Shown: piece after piece, positions 1 through 7,547 of the stretch
Numbering within the stretch: position 1 is the stretch's first letter
How the letters are laid out: every line of letters begins with the position of its first letter
Assembly: GCA_029934695.1 (NCBI GenBank)
Contig: JAOZLU010000084.1
Span: 1 to 17,083 of the forward strand
DNA from: Desulfobacterales bacterium
Lineage (GTDB): Bacteria > Desulfobacterota > Desulfobacteria > Desulfobacterales > 4be13
Direction: 5' to 3'
Length of the DNA stretch: 17,083 nt
Made by a program: the position numbers and the translations under genes
The notes under the pieces: generated by a model
What the model saw: only the letters and a program-made list of their open reading frames with translations
Told to the model about the DNA's origin: nothing
Database searches by the model: none

Positions 1-40
1 AATCGCCGGAAAAATTTGTGCTTAACATCTGGGAATAAAG

Positions 41-96
41 AAAAGACGGGGAATCGGTTCCACGTCTGAAAGCTCAAGTACAAAAGACGGGGAATC
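41..96. repeat. 15-bp direct repeat, two copies
   Basis: AAAAGACGGGGAATC occurs at 41-55 and again, identically, at 82-96, a period of 41 bp. Each copy is followed by a short inverted motif: the first reads GGAATCGGTTCC and the second GGGGAATCAACCCC. Two copies alone do not make a CRISPR array. Remnant transposon end or operator pair are both possible, and neither can be decided from the sequence. Confidence 0.6.
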
Positions 97-198
97 AACC
101 CCATACGCATCAAGCTAAGGATCTGAGCCCCCTATCCGGTGCAGTTTTGTTCTTTGCTGCTTTAGTGGCCAATAAATTTTAAAATTGTCACATAAGAT

Positions 199-229
199 TT
201 GTTCGCCATCAACATATAAGGTTTATATA
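199..229 (+). promoter_or_regulatory. Weak sigma70-like promoter candidate for the operon
   Basis: TTGTTC at 199-204 is a partial -35 match. It is followed, with an 18-nt spacer, by TTATAT at 223-228 inside the AT-rich stretch TTTATATA (222-229). It sits about 65 nt before the first start codon of the operon. Both hexamers are imperfect, so this is only the best-looking candidate. Confidence 0.2.
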
Positions 230-280
230 CGAGGGTCAGGATGTGCAAAAAAACAACTTTGCGATAAAGAAAAACTGAGA

Positions 281-285
281 AAGGA
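281..285 (+). promoter_or_regulatory. Ribosome binding site for the first operon gene
   Basis: AAGGA at 281-285 lies 10 nt before the ATG at 296, a slightly long but workable spacing. It supports that ATG as the start. Confidence 0.5.
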
Positions 286-295
286 TTGAAACAAT

Positions 296-1858
296 ATGCT
301 GAATCAAAATCATCTGAAAATCATATTTGTACGCCCCCCGTGCCATCTGTGGCCCATTATCAATGAATCTGACAATTTTTTGATGCCCCTTTCATTTCCG
401 AGTCTGAGCGCCTATCTTAAACAGGAGATGCAAGGCGTATCTGTCAAAGTGATTGATTGCCTTCCCTTAAAAATCGGCTATAAATCTTTGCGTAAAATAC
501 TGGAAGATGAAAAACCCGATGTTGTCGGAGTGGGTGAGAGTCTCCCATACATTTACGAGGGATTAAAAGTTTTAAAAATTGCAAAGGAGCTGAACCCTGA
601 TGTTGTTACAATAGCAGGCGGTCATTTTCACTCCCACATGCCGCAATATTCACTTGGCAATTATCCGGAACTCGATTTTATTGTGCGGTATGAAGGCGAA
701 AAATATCTCAAAGACCTGTTGGAAGCCTTGAGAAATGGCGGTGATATCTCAACGGTAAAATCTCTTGCGTACAGAGACAATGGCAGGATAGAAGAAACAG
801 AACCCGGAAGTTTAATAGAAAATTTGGACAGCCTGCCCATGCCGGACTATGATGCCATGCCCATAGAAAAATACGCACCCTTTGGAAAACTCTGGCCCAA
901 AGCCATCACGGTACAAGCCAGTCGGGGGTGTCCCATGAATTGTTCATATTGTTCATGGAGCGCGCAGGAAGGTGAACATGTCCGTCAGGATGGAAAAATA
1001 ACGCTGATTCCGGCAAGACGGACAAAAAGCGTCAGCAGGGTCATGGAAGAGATTGATCTGTTATACAATAAATACGGAATACGGTATCTTTTCTGGGTGG
1101 ACGGAACCTGGAATTTTGATACAGCATGGATTGACAACCTCTGCTCGGAAATTATCAGAAAAGACTATAAGCTTGGCTGGTGGGCGTTTTTAAGACCTGA
1201 TCTTCTGCTTGAGCAGGAAAAGCAAGGTGTACTCGAAAAAATGGTGAGTGCAGGACTGAAACACACCCTGATGGGCGGAGAACGATGCTCCGAAGAGGAG
1301 ATCAAGTTTATCGGAAAGCCGGGGATGAAGGGTACGGAAGTCTTTGAAGTTACCCATCTTTTAAAGAAAAAATATCCCGGTGTATTCCGCCAGGCAACTT
1401 TTGTCACAGGAATAAGGACTGAGACAAAAGAAAGCATGGAGGCATTAGGAGAATATGCACGAAAGGCAGCGCTTGATTTTACCTCATTCCACCCCATTAT
1501 GCCCTACCCCGGAACCCCGCTTTGGGAAAAAGCCGACAAAGAGGGCTGGATAGAGGATTATGACTTTTCAAAGTATGATATGTTTTATCCGATCATGCCT
1601 TCGGAGAAACTGAGCAGAGCGGAAATTGCACACATCAATAACAAATTACATCAGGATTTCGTCAGAAAACGCCCGTTCAAATACTTGAAAGGCATGTTTT
1701 CAACGATAACGATCCGAAGAAAACTCCATTGGTGGTTTCTGTTTTCAAGCGCAAGAGTTCTGCTGAGGGATCTGTATCTTGCCTTAAAAGGTGAAAAAGA
1801 ATTTGAAGGCCTTGCATCAATAAACAAATTATGGAAGCCCAGATGGTATGATCAATAG
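296..1858 (+). CDS. B12-binding-type radical SAM protein (first of operon)
   Basis: A 520-residue protein with the layout of cobalamin-binding radical SAM enzymes (BchE/HpnJ-like superfamily). Residues ~8-150 look like a Rossmann-type B12-binding domain, with the pattern PDVVGVGES, then AGGHFHSHMP, then RYEGE. No DxHxxG cobalt-ligand motif is visible, which is normal for BchE-type proteins. The radical SAM core carries CPMNCSYC with cluster ligands C212, C216 and C219, and later MPYPGTPLW, typical of the family's barrel end. The C-terminal ~100 residues are basic and partly hydrophobic and may contact the membrane. Enzymes of this class methylate unactivated carbons or rearrange lipids, tetrapyrroles and antibiotics; the substrate here is unknown. 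It heads the operon and overlaps the next gene by 11 nt. Class assignment is firm; the reaction is not inferable. Confidence 0.93.
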   Translation: MLNQNHLKIIFVRPPCHLWPIINESDNFLMPLSFPSLSAYLKQEMQGVSVKVIDCLPLKIGYKSLRKILEDEKPDVVGVGESLPYIYEGLKVLKIAKELNPDVVTIAGGHFHSHMPQYSLGNYPELDFIVRYEGEKYLKDLLEALRNGGDISTVKSLAYRDNGRIEETEPGSLIENLDSLPMPDYDAMPIEKYAPFGKLWPKAITVQASRGCPMNCSYCSWSAQEGEHVRQDGKITLIPARRTKSVSRVMEEIDLLYNKYGIRYLFWVDGTWNFDTAWIDNLCSEIIRKDYKLGWWAFLRPDLLLEQEKQGVLEKMVSAGLKHTLMGGERCSEEEIKFIGKPGMKGTEVFEVTHLLKKKYPGVFRQATFVTGIRTETKESMEALGEYARKAALDFTSFHPIMPYPGTPLWEKADKEGWIEDYDFSKYDMFYPIMPSEKLSRAEIAHINNKLHQDFVRKRPFKYLKGMFSTITIRRKLHWWFLFSSARVLLRDLYLALKGEKEFEGLASINKLWKPRWYDQ

Positions 1859-3386
1859 ATATATATTTCCTTTGCTGTCCGTATGGATCATTGCGGCCTA
1901 TCTTCATTTGCTGCATTGCCTCCATATGTTTGAGATGGTTTCTTCAACAACCATCATTTATGTTCTGTTTTTTCCTGTTATTTTACTTGAATTTTTGTTC
2001 AGCAGTATTTTTTCTTTCGGCCGGATAAAAAGATTTTCAGACATTGAATTCAAATGGCTTCTTTTATTTGGGTGCAGAGTATTATTCTGGTTCGTTTTTT
2101 TTAATGTATGGGTCATATTTGTAGTCAATACTTCTGATGATCTGCAATGGCTCAAGTGGTTTGCCCCTCAGTTTTATCTCCAGTTTTATCTGGTACTCAG
2201 AGGTGAAAGCTGGATCACGCTGATTGCACTTGGCCTGTGGCTGTTCCTGTTTTATATAATTACAGTCAGAAAAAAGAAACTTCGCCTGTTTTCAGCGATG
2301 ATATTGCCCAATATTCTTGTTCTGTTATTATTTGCTCATTTATACCACTATGGAGGTGCCGGGGGATTATTTGAAAGTAAGATCACGAAACAGGAGGGTG
2401 TCGAGAAAATTTTCAACATCAGGGCATTGGCTTCTCACACAACCCGAAATCACCCACGGGGCATTTTTTTTGATAAAAAGGAAAACGCCCTGTTCGCCAT
2501 GTTCGGATGTACCTATTGTAAAGATGAAATTCAATATCCTACCATAGTCCGCATAGATATGACGACGGGTGACACACACTATTTTTTAAGCGGCAATATC
2601 AGGCAAATTCACTGGGATGCGTCTTCCGGGAGCCTGTTTGCAGCCCCCTGGTATCAGGAAGTTTTTTATGAATTGTCAAAACGTGATTTGTCAACAATCA
2701 GGACGTATCCGAATCAGACAGAGGGATTACTTCAATACTGGGAACCCATGGACATTGTCAAAGATGTTGCAAAGCCCCGGGTTTATATCGGCAATGATGT
2801 TGAACAGGCTGTCATGGCGTACAATTTGGAAACAGGCAGAATTGACAAGCTGCTGAATCTGCATAAACAGGGATATGTCAAATGGGGCGGGCCAGTGTGG
2901 AATATTGTACAGTCAGAAAAAACACGAAAGCTTTATTTTACATCAGGACCTGGTGAAACCCTTTATGAAGCTGATCCTGACACCTTAACCATACTGAGGC
3001 ACAGAGATTTTTTCGATGTCGTCGGCACCGCACTTGAAATTGATGATGAGCATGGCATATTATATTATCAAAATGGATGTTTTGATAAGATTTATGAGAT
3101 CAGTCTTGACACTTATGAGGTGAAAAGAACATTGAAAGGCGAAGGCCATGCCAGACGTATCCGCTTGGATAAAAAGCGAAACTGCCTGTATGTGCTGGGA
3201 TATTTTTCAGGGACAGTCTTTGCCATTGATCTGAATACTGGCCGCCGTGTCTGGACAATAAAGGTCGGAGGTTTGCCTCATGGCATGGATTTAAAAGAAG
3301 ATATCCTTTGGATTAATTCCATGGCAGGGATTCTGAGGCTGAATCTTAAAACAATCTGGGAAAAAAATACGCATGAACAATCATAA
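1848..3386 (+). CDS. Membrane-anchored beta-propeller protein, paralog 1
   Basis: A 512-residue two-part protein. Five hydrophobic helices lie at about 5-25, 33-57, 69-93, 121-140 and 148-166. The remainder resembles a YVTN/NHL-type beta-propeller, with repeated units such as IDLNTGRRVWTI and LDTYEVKRTL. Basic loops after helix 2 (GRIKR) and helix 4 (RKKKLR) are predicted cytoplasmic, which places the propeller outside the cytoplasmic membrane. The junction motif KQEGVEKIF (181-189) and the tail INSMAGILRLNL recur in the proteins at 4715-6355 and 11266-12816, so the three are paralogs. A CTYC pair lies in the first blade region. The start overlaps the upstream radical SAM gene by 11 nt and has no strong ribosome site, suggesting translational coupling. 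Function is unknown; sensing, scaffolding or substrate handling outside the membrane are all possible. Confidence 0.85.
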   Translation: MINRYIFPLLSVWIIAAYLHLLHCLHMFEMVSSTTIIYVLFFPVILLEFLFSSIFSFGRIKRFSDIEFKWLLLFGCRVLFWFVFFNVWVIFVVNTSDDLQWLKWFAPQFYLQFYLVLRGESWITLIALGLWLFLFYIITVRKKKLRLFSAMILPNILVLLLFAHLYHYGGAGGLFESKITKQEGVEKIFNIRALASHTTRNHPRGIFFDKKENALFAMFGCTYCKDEIQYPTIVRIDMTTGDTHYFLSGNIRQIHWDASSGSLFAAPWYQEVFYELSKRDLSTIRTYPNQTEGLLQYWEPMDIVKDVAKPRVYIGNDVEQAVMAYNLETGRIDKLLNLHKQGYVKWGGPVWNIVQSEKTRKLYFTSGPGETLYEADPDTLTILRHRDFFDVVGTALEIDDEHGILYYQNGCFDKIYEISLDTYEVKRTLKGEGHARRIRLDKKRNCLYVLGYFSGTVFAIDLNTGRRVWTIKVGGLPHGMDLKEDILWINSMAGILRLNLKTIWEKNTHEQS

Positions 3387-4710
3387 GCACAAACTCCTTC
3401 TTCTCAATCCTCCGTCTGTGAAACCTGTATTTCGTGACTGTTATTGCAGCGGCACGTCCAAAGGAACATTTTTCATCCATCCTTTGGATTTGCAAATCCA
3501 ATCGGGATTTTTTTCCCAGACAGAATTTGAACTGGAATTCATTGATGCAGTCTGTGAAAGACTCAGCCCCGCCAAGACTCTGGGCAAAATCGGAAAGTTT
3601 GCTCCTGATACCATCCTCTCCCTTGTCGGCGAAACATTTCTAAAAGATGACGCAGCATTCTTCAGCCAGCTTAAATCAGCGTTTCCTCCTGTTCGTTTAT
3701 TTCTCTCCGGCGATACAGCCAAATTTAGCCCCGAAAAATTATTCCGAAATGTCCCTGAAGCCGAAGGACTGCTCACGGATTTCAGTTCCCCCGGCCTCCT
3801 TGAACATCTTACAGGCCGCTCTTCAGCCAACCTCAGGGTTTCCACCTCGAACCCCGAACCCCGAACCCCGAATTCCGTTTCAAAATATGTTGAATATCCG
3901 ATCCCTTGGGCAGGTTTCATGCAAAAATACCCTTATCAACTGCCGTTTTTTAACGATCCTCGCTATTACAGCATTATTGCCAGTTTCGGATGTCCTTATC
4001 AGTGTCGTTATTGCAATACCCATCTGATAGGATACAGGACTCGGAAAATTGAACATTTTATGGAAGAGTTACACTTTGCATTCGCATCAGGTTTCAAAAG
4101 CCTTTATGTCCGTGATGCCACATTTATGGTCGATAAAGAGCGAACCCTTCGCCTCTTTGAAGAATGGAAAAAAACAGGACTTCATTTCCAATGGATATGC
4201 TTTACAAGGCCGGATCTGATTGATGAGGAATTGGTCGCAAAAGCTTCAAGTGTCGGATGCTGTCTGATGATGCTGGGCGTGGAAAGCTTTGATGAAGATT
4301 GCTTAAAAAACAATATGTCAAGAAGCATAAGCCTGACTTCCATCAGGAACGCCTTTCGCTTATTGCGAAAATACGGCATTCGCTCGGCTGCTCAGATGAT
4401 GATCGGTATGCGCCGAAATTTTCAAAATATCTCTGACTACGAAGAAAACCTCAGACGTTTCCTCAGAAATATTGATCCTGATTATATTTCCCTCAGCGTG
4501 TTTTTTCGGCGACCTGGTATCGAAGCTGTGGATCCCATCTTTACACACATTGAATCCAACGAAAAATTATACAAAACATTGGCTGTCCGTATCAACAGGA
4601 TTTTCTATTTTCACCCCCGGACCCTTGGCAGACAGATTCATCTTATCAGAACACCAAAGCAATTTGCTTTACTGTTTAAAATAGCAGCCGGTCTCATCAT
4701 GCGGCGGTGA
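3373..4710 (+). CDS. B12-type radical SAM protein (second of operon)
   Basis: A 445-residue radical SAM protein. The core motif CPYQCRYC gives cluster ligands C207, C211 and C214. The N-terminal ~150 residues start LLLLNPPS and contain YCSGTSKG and HPLDL, a pattern like the B12-binding part of lipid-type radical SAM enzymes, but with no clear cobalt-ligand histidine. After the core comes RPDLIDEEL followed by MLGVES, closely matching the third radical SAM protein (8749-10185), so the two look related by duplication. Around residues 159-168 a run of GAACCCC DNA repeats encodes a Pro/Asn/Arg-rich linker between the two domains. It overlaps the preceding membrane-propeller gene by 14 nt and stops 4 nt before the next one. 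Substrate unknown; a methyltransferase or other C-C/C-H chemistry on a lipid or sugar is an inference from the class. Confidence 0.9.
   Translation: MNNHKHKLLLLNPPSVKPVFRDCYCSGTSKGTFFIHPLDLQIQSGFFSQTEFELEFIDAVCERLSPAKTLGKIGKFAPDTILSLVGETFLKDDAAFFSQLKSAFPPVRLFLSGDTAKFSPEKLFRNVPEAEGLLTDFSSPGLLEHLTGRSSANLRVSTSNPEPRTPNSVSKYVEYPIPWAGFMQKYPYQLPFFNDPRYYSIIASFGCPYQCRYCNTHLIGYRTRKIEHFMEELHFAFASGFKSLYVRDATFMVDKERTLRLFEEWKKTGLHFQWICFTRPDLIDEELVAKASSVGCCLMMLGVESFDEDCLKNNMSRSISLTSIRNAFRLLRKYGIRSAAQMMIGMRRNFQNISDYEENLRRFLRNIDPDYISLSVFFRRPGIEAVDPIFTHIESNEKLYKTLAVRINRIFYFHPRTLGRQIHLIRTPKQFALLFKIAAGLIMRR
3849..3876 (+). repeat. GAACCCC heptanucleotide tandem repeat inside a coding region
   Basis: Three perfect copies of GAACCCC (3849-3855, 3856-3862, 3863-3869) are followed by a variant, GAATTCC (3870-3876). 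Seven is not a multiple of three, so successive units are read in rotating frames and give the peptide SNPEPRTPNS. The tract lies in the linker between the B12-like domain and the radical SAM core of the 3373-4710 gene. It keeps the frame open. Confidence 0.85.
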
Positions 4711-4714
4711 CATA

Positions 4715-6355
4715 ATGAGTAAAAAAAGATCCATCTTATGCCTGGAGCTGCGGGCCATAATCTTTTTTCTTCCGGTACTGCCTCTGTTTCTCTTTCTGAG
4801 CATCGTTAATTCAGCATGGGCGGCACCGTTTTTCTGGTTTACACTGATCTGTTTTCTTATTCCGCTTCCGCTTCAATGGGCCGGGAAATGGTCTTGTTTT
4901 GAAAAACTCCTGAACGGGTTGCAAATATCATCATGCGGAGCGCTTTTACTATTCTTTGCACGTTACTGGCTCCTGATTTTCCCTGAGCTGATGTGGGCTG
5001 TTCTTTTTTTCTTATTCATTCTGGGGGTGTTTTCCAGCTTAAAACCGTTATGGGCGGATTCTGAATATCCGAAAGCTGTACTGACAACGCTTCTGCCGCC
5101 TGTGTTTTTTCTTTGTACGATGGCCGCTGTCTATAAATTACCATTGAAATATATGGGATTATATTCGGTCTGTATTGTATGCGTGATCGCAATTACATTG
5201 TTCCTCCGCAGGCGTGAGTCCCTGGGATTGCCTGTATGGATTCCGATTATTATTTTATCTGCGTATGGAACGGTTCTCTGTCTGGTGCATCATGTTTATA
5301 CCTGTGATCAAACAGCGCTGGCTTCAGAGATTGCCGGCCAGGACGGAATTCAGAACGTCTCTCCGTCAAGTTATTTGTTACCCGGACAACTGCTTGGCGA
5401 ATCCGTCAAGCAAGGAGAAAATTATCCAGAGATTCCTTTTCACGATATATCCTGCTTTTTTGTCCATAAAGACAATCTTATATTGTTGCCGAGACATTTA
5501 TCTCAGGTAATTTGTCTGAGAAAAAGACAAAAACCGTTGTTGTTCAAAACAGGCGGGGATGTTGCGGACAATATCGTATTTGATCCTGTCAGGCCTTATT
5601 TCTATTTTGTGTCGGGAAGGAATTTGTACAGAGGCTCATTAAAAACCATGTCTCTCAAACTTATGCATAAATTTGGTACTAATCTGACGAATTCTTCTCC
5701 CGGGCCGAATTATATACATGGCAATCCGGGAACAGATTTGAAGCGGCTGCTTATCCAATTTGACTTGGATGACGGAGTTTTTATCTATGATTTGAAGGAA
5801 AAACGTGAACAGCGTATCCGTTCAAAGTACACACTGATAGAGAGTATCTGGCACCCCGACGGAACGAAAATAATTGCCTACGGCATAGACACGACAAGCA
5901 TAAGAGGGCATTTTATCCTCATGGATTTACAGGGCAACATCGTGTCGCATCGTTCAGTGATACCGTTTGACGACATATCGCTCACACCTGCTGTCTCTGA
6001 TGAATTTTTTGCAGCGTTTTTTCATGAAGGAAGAGTCGAGCGTTTGTCTGTGAACACATTGAAGGCATCCTGGGTTCTTGATGTTGACACCACGCCACGC
6101 GCTGTGACAGAATCCGAGCAACATGGCTGTGTGCTTGTCCCAAGTTATGCCAAAGGGACCTTGTCCGTCTATCGTGCAGACAACAAAGTTTTATTGTGCA
6201 AATTATTGATCGGTAAACGCGTCCGTGCTGTCACGCCCGCATTAAAAGAGAACGGTTATTGGATTTCCTCATCTGCCGGATTGTTTTTTGTGAATTTAGC
6301 TGAAATTTTAGAGGGTGTTGAGAAAAATGAATTATACTCTGATCAGAATAATTGA
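4715..6355 (+). CDS. Membrane-anchored beta-propeller protein, paralog 2
   Basis: A 546-residue protein with about seven hydrophobic helices in residues ~13-192 and a C-terminal propeller-like region (~230-540). Blades are suggested by units such as FVSGRNLYRGSLKTMSLKLM and IYDLKEKREQRI, and by IWHPDGTKIIAYG, which resembles a TolB/WD-type strand set. Basic residues at the N-terminus (MSKKR) and after helix 6 (LRRRES) are predicted cytoplasmic, so the propeller should be extracytoplasmic. GQDGIQNV (208-215) just after the last helix and the tail ISSSAGLFFVNLAEIL match the other two paralogs in this window. The start codon follows the upstream stop by 4 nt, with a weak GGTGA. The 3' end overlaps the GT9 gene. 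No catalytic motif was recognised; the role is unknown but is tied to the radical SAM genes by operon position. Confidence 0.83.
   Translation: MSKKRSILCLELRAIIFFLPVLPLFLFLSIVNSAWAAPFFWFTLICFLIPLPLQWAGKWSCFEKLLNGLQISSCGALLLFFARYWLLIFPELMWAVLFFLFILGVFSSLKPLWADSEYPKAVLTTLLPPVFFLCTMAAVYKLPLKYMGLYSVCIVCVIAITLFLRRRESLGLPVWIPIIILSAYGTVLCLVHHVYTCDQTALASEIAGQDGIQNVSPSSYLLPGQLLGESVKQGENYPEIPFHDISCFFVHKDNLILLPRHLSQVICLRKRQKPLLFKTGGDVADNIVFDPVRPYFYFVSGRNLYRGSLKTMSLKLMHKFGTNLTNSSPGPNYIHGNPGTDLKRLLIQFDLDDGVFIYDLKEKREQRIRSKYTLIESIWHPDGTKIIAYGIDTTSIRGHFILMDLQGNIVSHRSVIPFDDISLTPAVSDEFFAAFFHEGRVERLSVNTLKASWVLDVDTTPRAVTESEQHGCVLVPSYAKGTLSVYRADNKVLLCKLLIGKRVRAVTPALKENGYWISSSAGLFFVNLAEILEGVEKNELYSDQNN
6311..6317 (+). 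promoter_or_regulatory. Ribosome binding site deciding the GT9 start
   Basis: GAGGGTG at 6311-6317 lies 9 nt before the ATG at 6327. The alternative in-frame GTG at 6315 falls inside this site and has no upstream Shine-Dalgarno of its own, so the ATG is preferred. Confidence 0.5.
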
Positions 6356-7547
6356 TAAATGGGTTGGCATTCCCGCATGTTTTCTGATGTCTTTGGCACA
6401 TAAATTTTTATCCCTGTTCAACAAAGCAAAGAATCAGGTTCCACGCCCGCAAAAGATACTTTTCACAGAGTTGTCAGAAATGGGAAGCGCCATTCTGGCT
6501 TATCCTGCTATGAAATATGTGGTGACACGATATTCTGAAGCTGAAGTTTTTTTTCTTATTTTTGAGCAGAACCGGGGCTCTGTTGACATACTCGACATTA
6601 TCCCCCGTGACCATGTATTCACAATCAGTATCCGTTCGCCGCTTCGTTTTCTTTTCAGTACATTAAAAGCCGTTCGGACAATAAACAAAACAGGCATTGA
6701 CACAATTATTGATTTTGAACGATTTGCCCGGTTTACCGCGCTGTTAAGCGTTCTTATAAAAGCCGAAACACGAGTCGGTTTCAACCGGTATCAGGATGAA
6801 GGGCTTTATCGTGGCGATTTTATGTCCCATCCGGTAGTGTATAACCATCATCAGCATATAGCAAAAAATTTTCTGGCTTTGGTCAGATCAGTAGGAATGT
6901 CAGGTGAAAAGCCATTTTTTAAGGCTGTTATCTCTGACGCGCTGACAATACCTCATTACCAGTCATCAGAGAAAAATCTGAGCAGGCTGAAAAAACGATT
7001 GGCTGCAATTAACCCGCAGATATATAAGACAGACCATCTGATTCTTTTTAACCTGAGTAACGGAGAACCTTTACCGAATCGTGCATGGCCCGTCTCAAAC
7101 TACGCTGTATTGGCGAAAAGAATTTCAGAGCATTTCAACGCGGTCATCGTTTTTGTCGGCCAGGAGGATGCAAAAGGGAATGCAAAAAGGATTATGAGCA
7201 GTGTGGAAGCTGATTTTTGCATTGACTTTACCAATCAGACATCATTTTCGGAACTTTTGAATATATGCAATCTTGCTGATGTGCTGATCACGGCTGACAG
7301 CGGGCTGGCTCATTTTGCCGCGCTTACCCCCATTAAAAATATTGTCCTGTTCGGACCGGAAACGCCTGTGCTTTATGGGCCTCTCGGTCAGAACTGCAGA
7401 TGTCTGTATGCCGGATTTTCTTGCAGCCCCTGCTTTTCAGTGCATAACCATTGTCAGACAATATGTCAGGATGCACAATGCATGAAGGCAATTACTGCTG
7501 ATGAAGTTTTTGAAATTATTTATCAATATCTGAAGGAGAAAATATGA
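6327..7547 (+). CDS. GT9 family glycosyltransferase (heptosyltransferase-like)
   Basis: A 406-residue GT-B protein of the ADP-heptose:LPS heptosyltransferase family, which transfers a sugar from a nucleotide donor to a lipid-linked glycan at the inner face of the membrane. The N-terminal hydrophobic stretch DKWVGIPACFLM probably attaches it to the membrane and is common in GT9 proteins. ILFTELSEMGSAILAYPAM occupies the family's first loop, but the usual Gly-Asp is replaced by Ser-Glu-Met-Gly. The donor-side signature DSGLAHFAAL (D324) followed by VLFGPETP is clear. The cysteine-rich tail ending CMKAIT is also a GT9 trait. The start was taken at the ATG at 6327, preceded by GAGGGTG; a GTG at 6315 would add four residues. 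It overlaps the preceding gene by 29 nt and shares an ATGA with the aminotransferase downstream. Acceptor and donor are unknown. Confidence 0.9.
   Translation: MNYTLIRIIDKWVGIPACFLMSLAHKFLSLFNKAKNQVPRPQKILFTELSEMGSAILAYPAMKYVVTRYSEAEVFFLIFEQNRGSVDILDIIPRDHVFTISIRSPLRFLFSTLKAVRTINKTGIDTIIDFERFARFTALLSVLIKAETRVGFNRYQDEGLYRGDFMSHPVVYNHHQHIAKNFLALVRSVGMSGEKPFFKAVISDALTIPHYQSSEKNLSRLKKRLAAINPQIYKTDHLILFNLSNGEPLPNRAWPVSNYAVLAKRISEHFNAVIVFVGQEDAKGNAKRIMSSVEADFCIDFTNQTSFSELLNICNLADVLITADSGLAHFAALTPIKNIVLFGPETPVLYGPLGQNCRCLYAGFSCSPCFSVHNHCQTICQDAQCMKAITADEVFEIIYQYLKEKI

Larger units (their letters stand above)
1..295. other. Gene-free leader upstream of the radical SAM operon
   Basis: No convincing coding region, tRNA or other RNA gene is visible here. 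The left half contains two copies of a 15-bp direct repeat and short GC-rich inverted motifs that look like debris from a mobile or repeat element. The right half (about 180-295) is AT-rich and probably holds the promoter and leader of the eight-gene operon that starts at 296. No riboswitch was recognised; in particular I saw no cobalamin-riboswitch-like structure, although the operon encodes B12-type enzymes. Confidence 0.6.

Noticed and set aside
41..96. CRISPR array
   Set aside because: There are only two repeats, no third copy at the same period, and no cas genes in the window.
3841..3890. Frameshift or pseudogene at the GAACCCC tract
   Set aside because: The frame stays open through the repeats, and the radical SAM core downstream is intact in the same frame as the N-terminal domain.
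3441..3920. Open frame of 159 codons on the minus strand
   Set aside because: It lies entirely inside the radical SAM gene on the other strand, shows no recognisable motif, and has a Ser/Arg/Pro-rich composition typical of antisense shadows.
6315..6326. GTG start for the GT9 gene
   Set aside because: The GTG overlaps the likely ribosome site of the ATG at 6327, and the extra four residues are not part of any family pattern.
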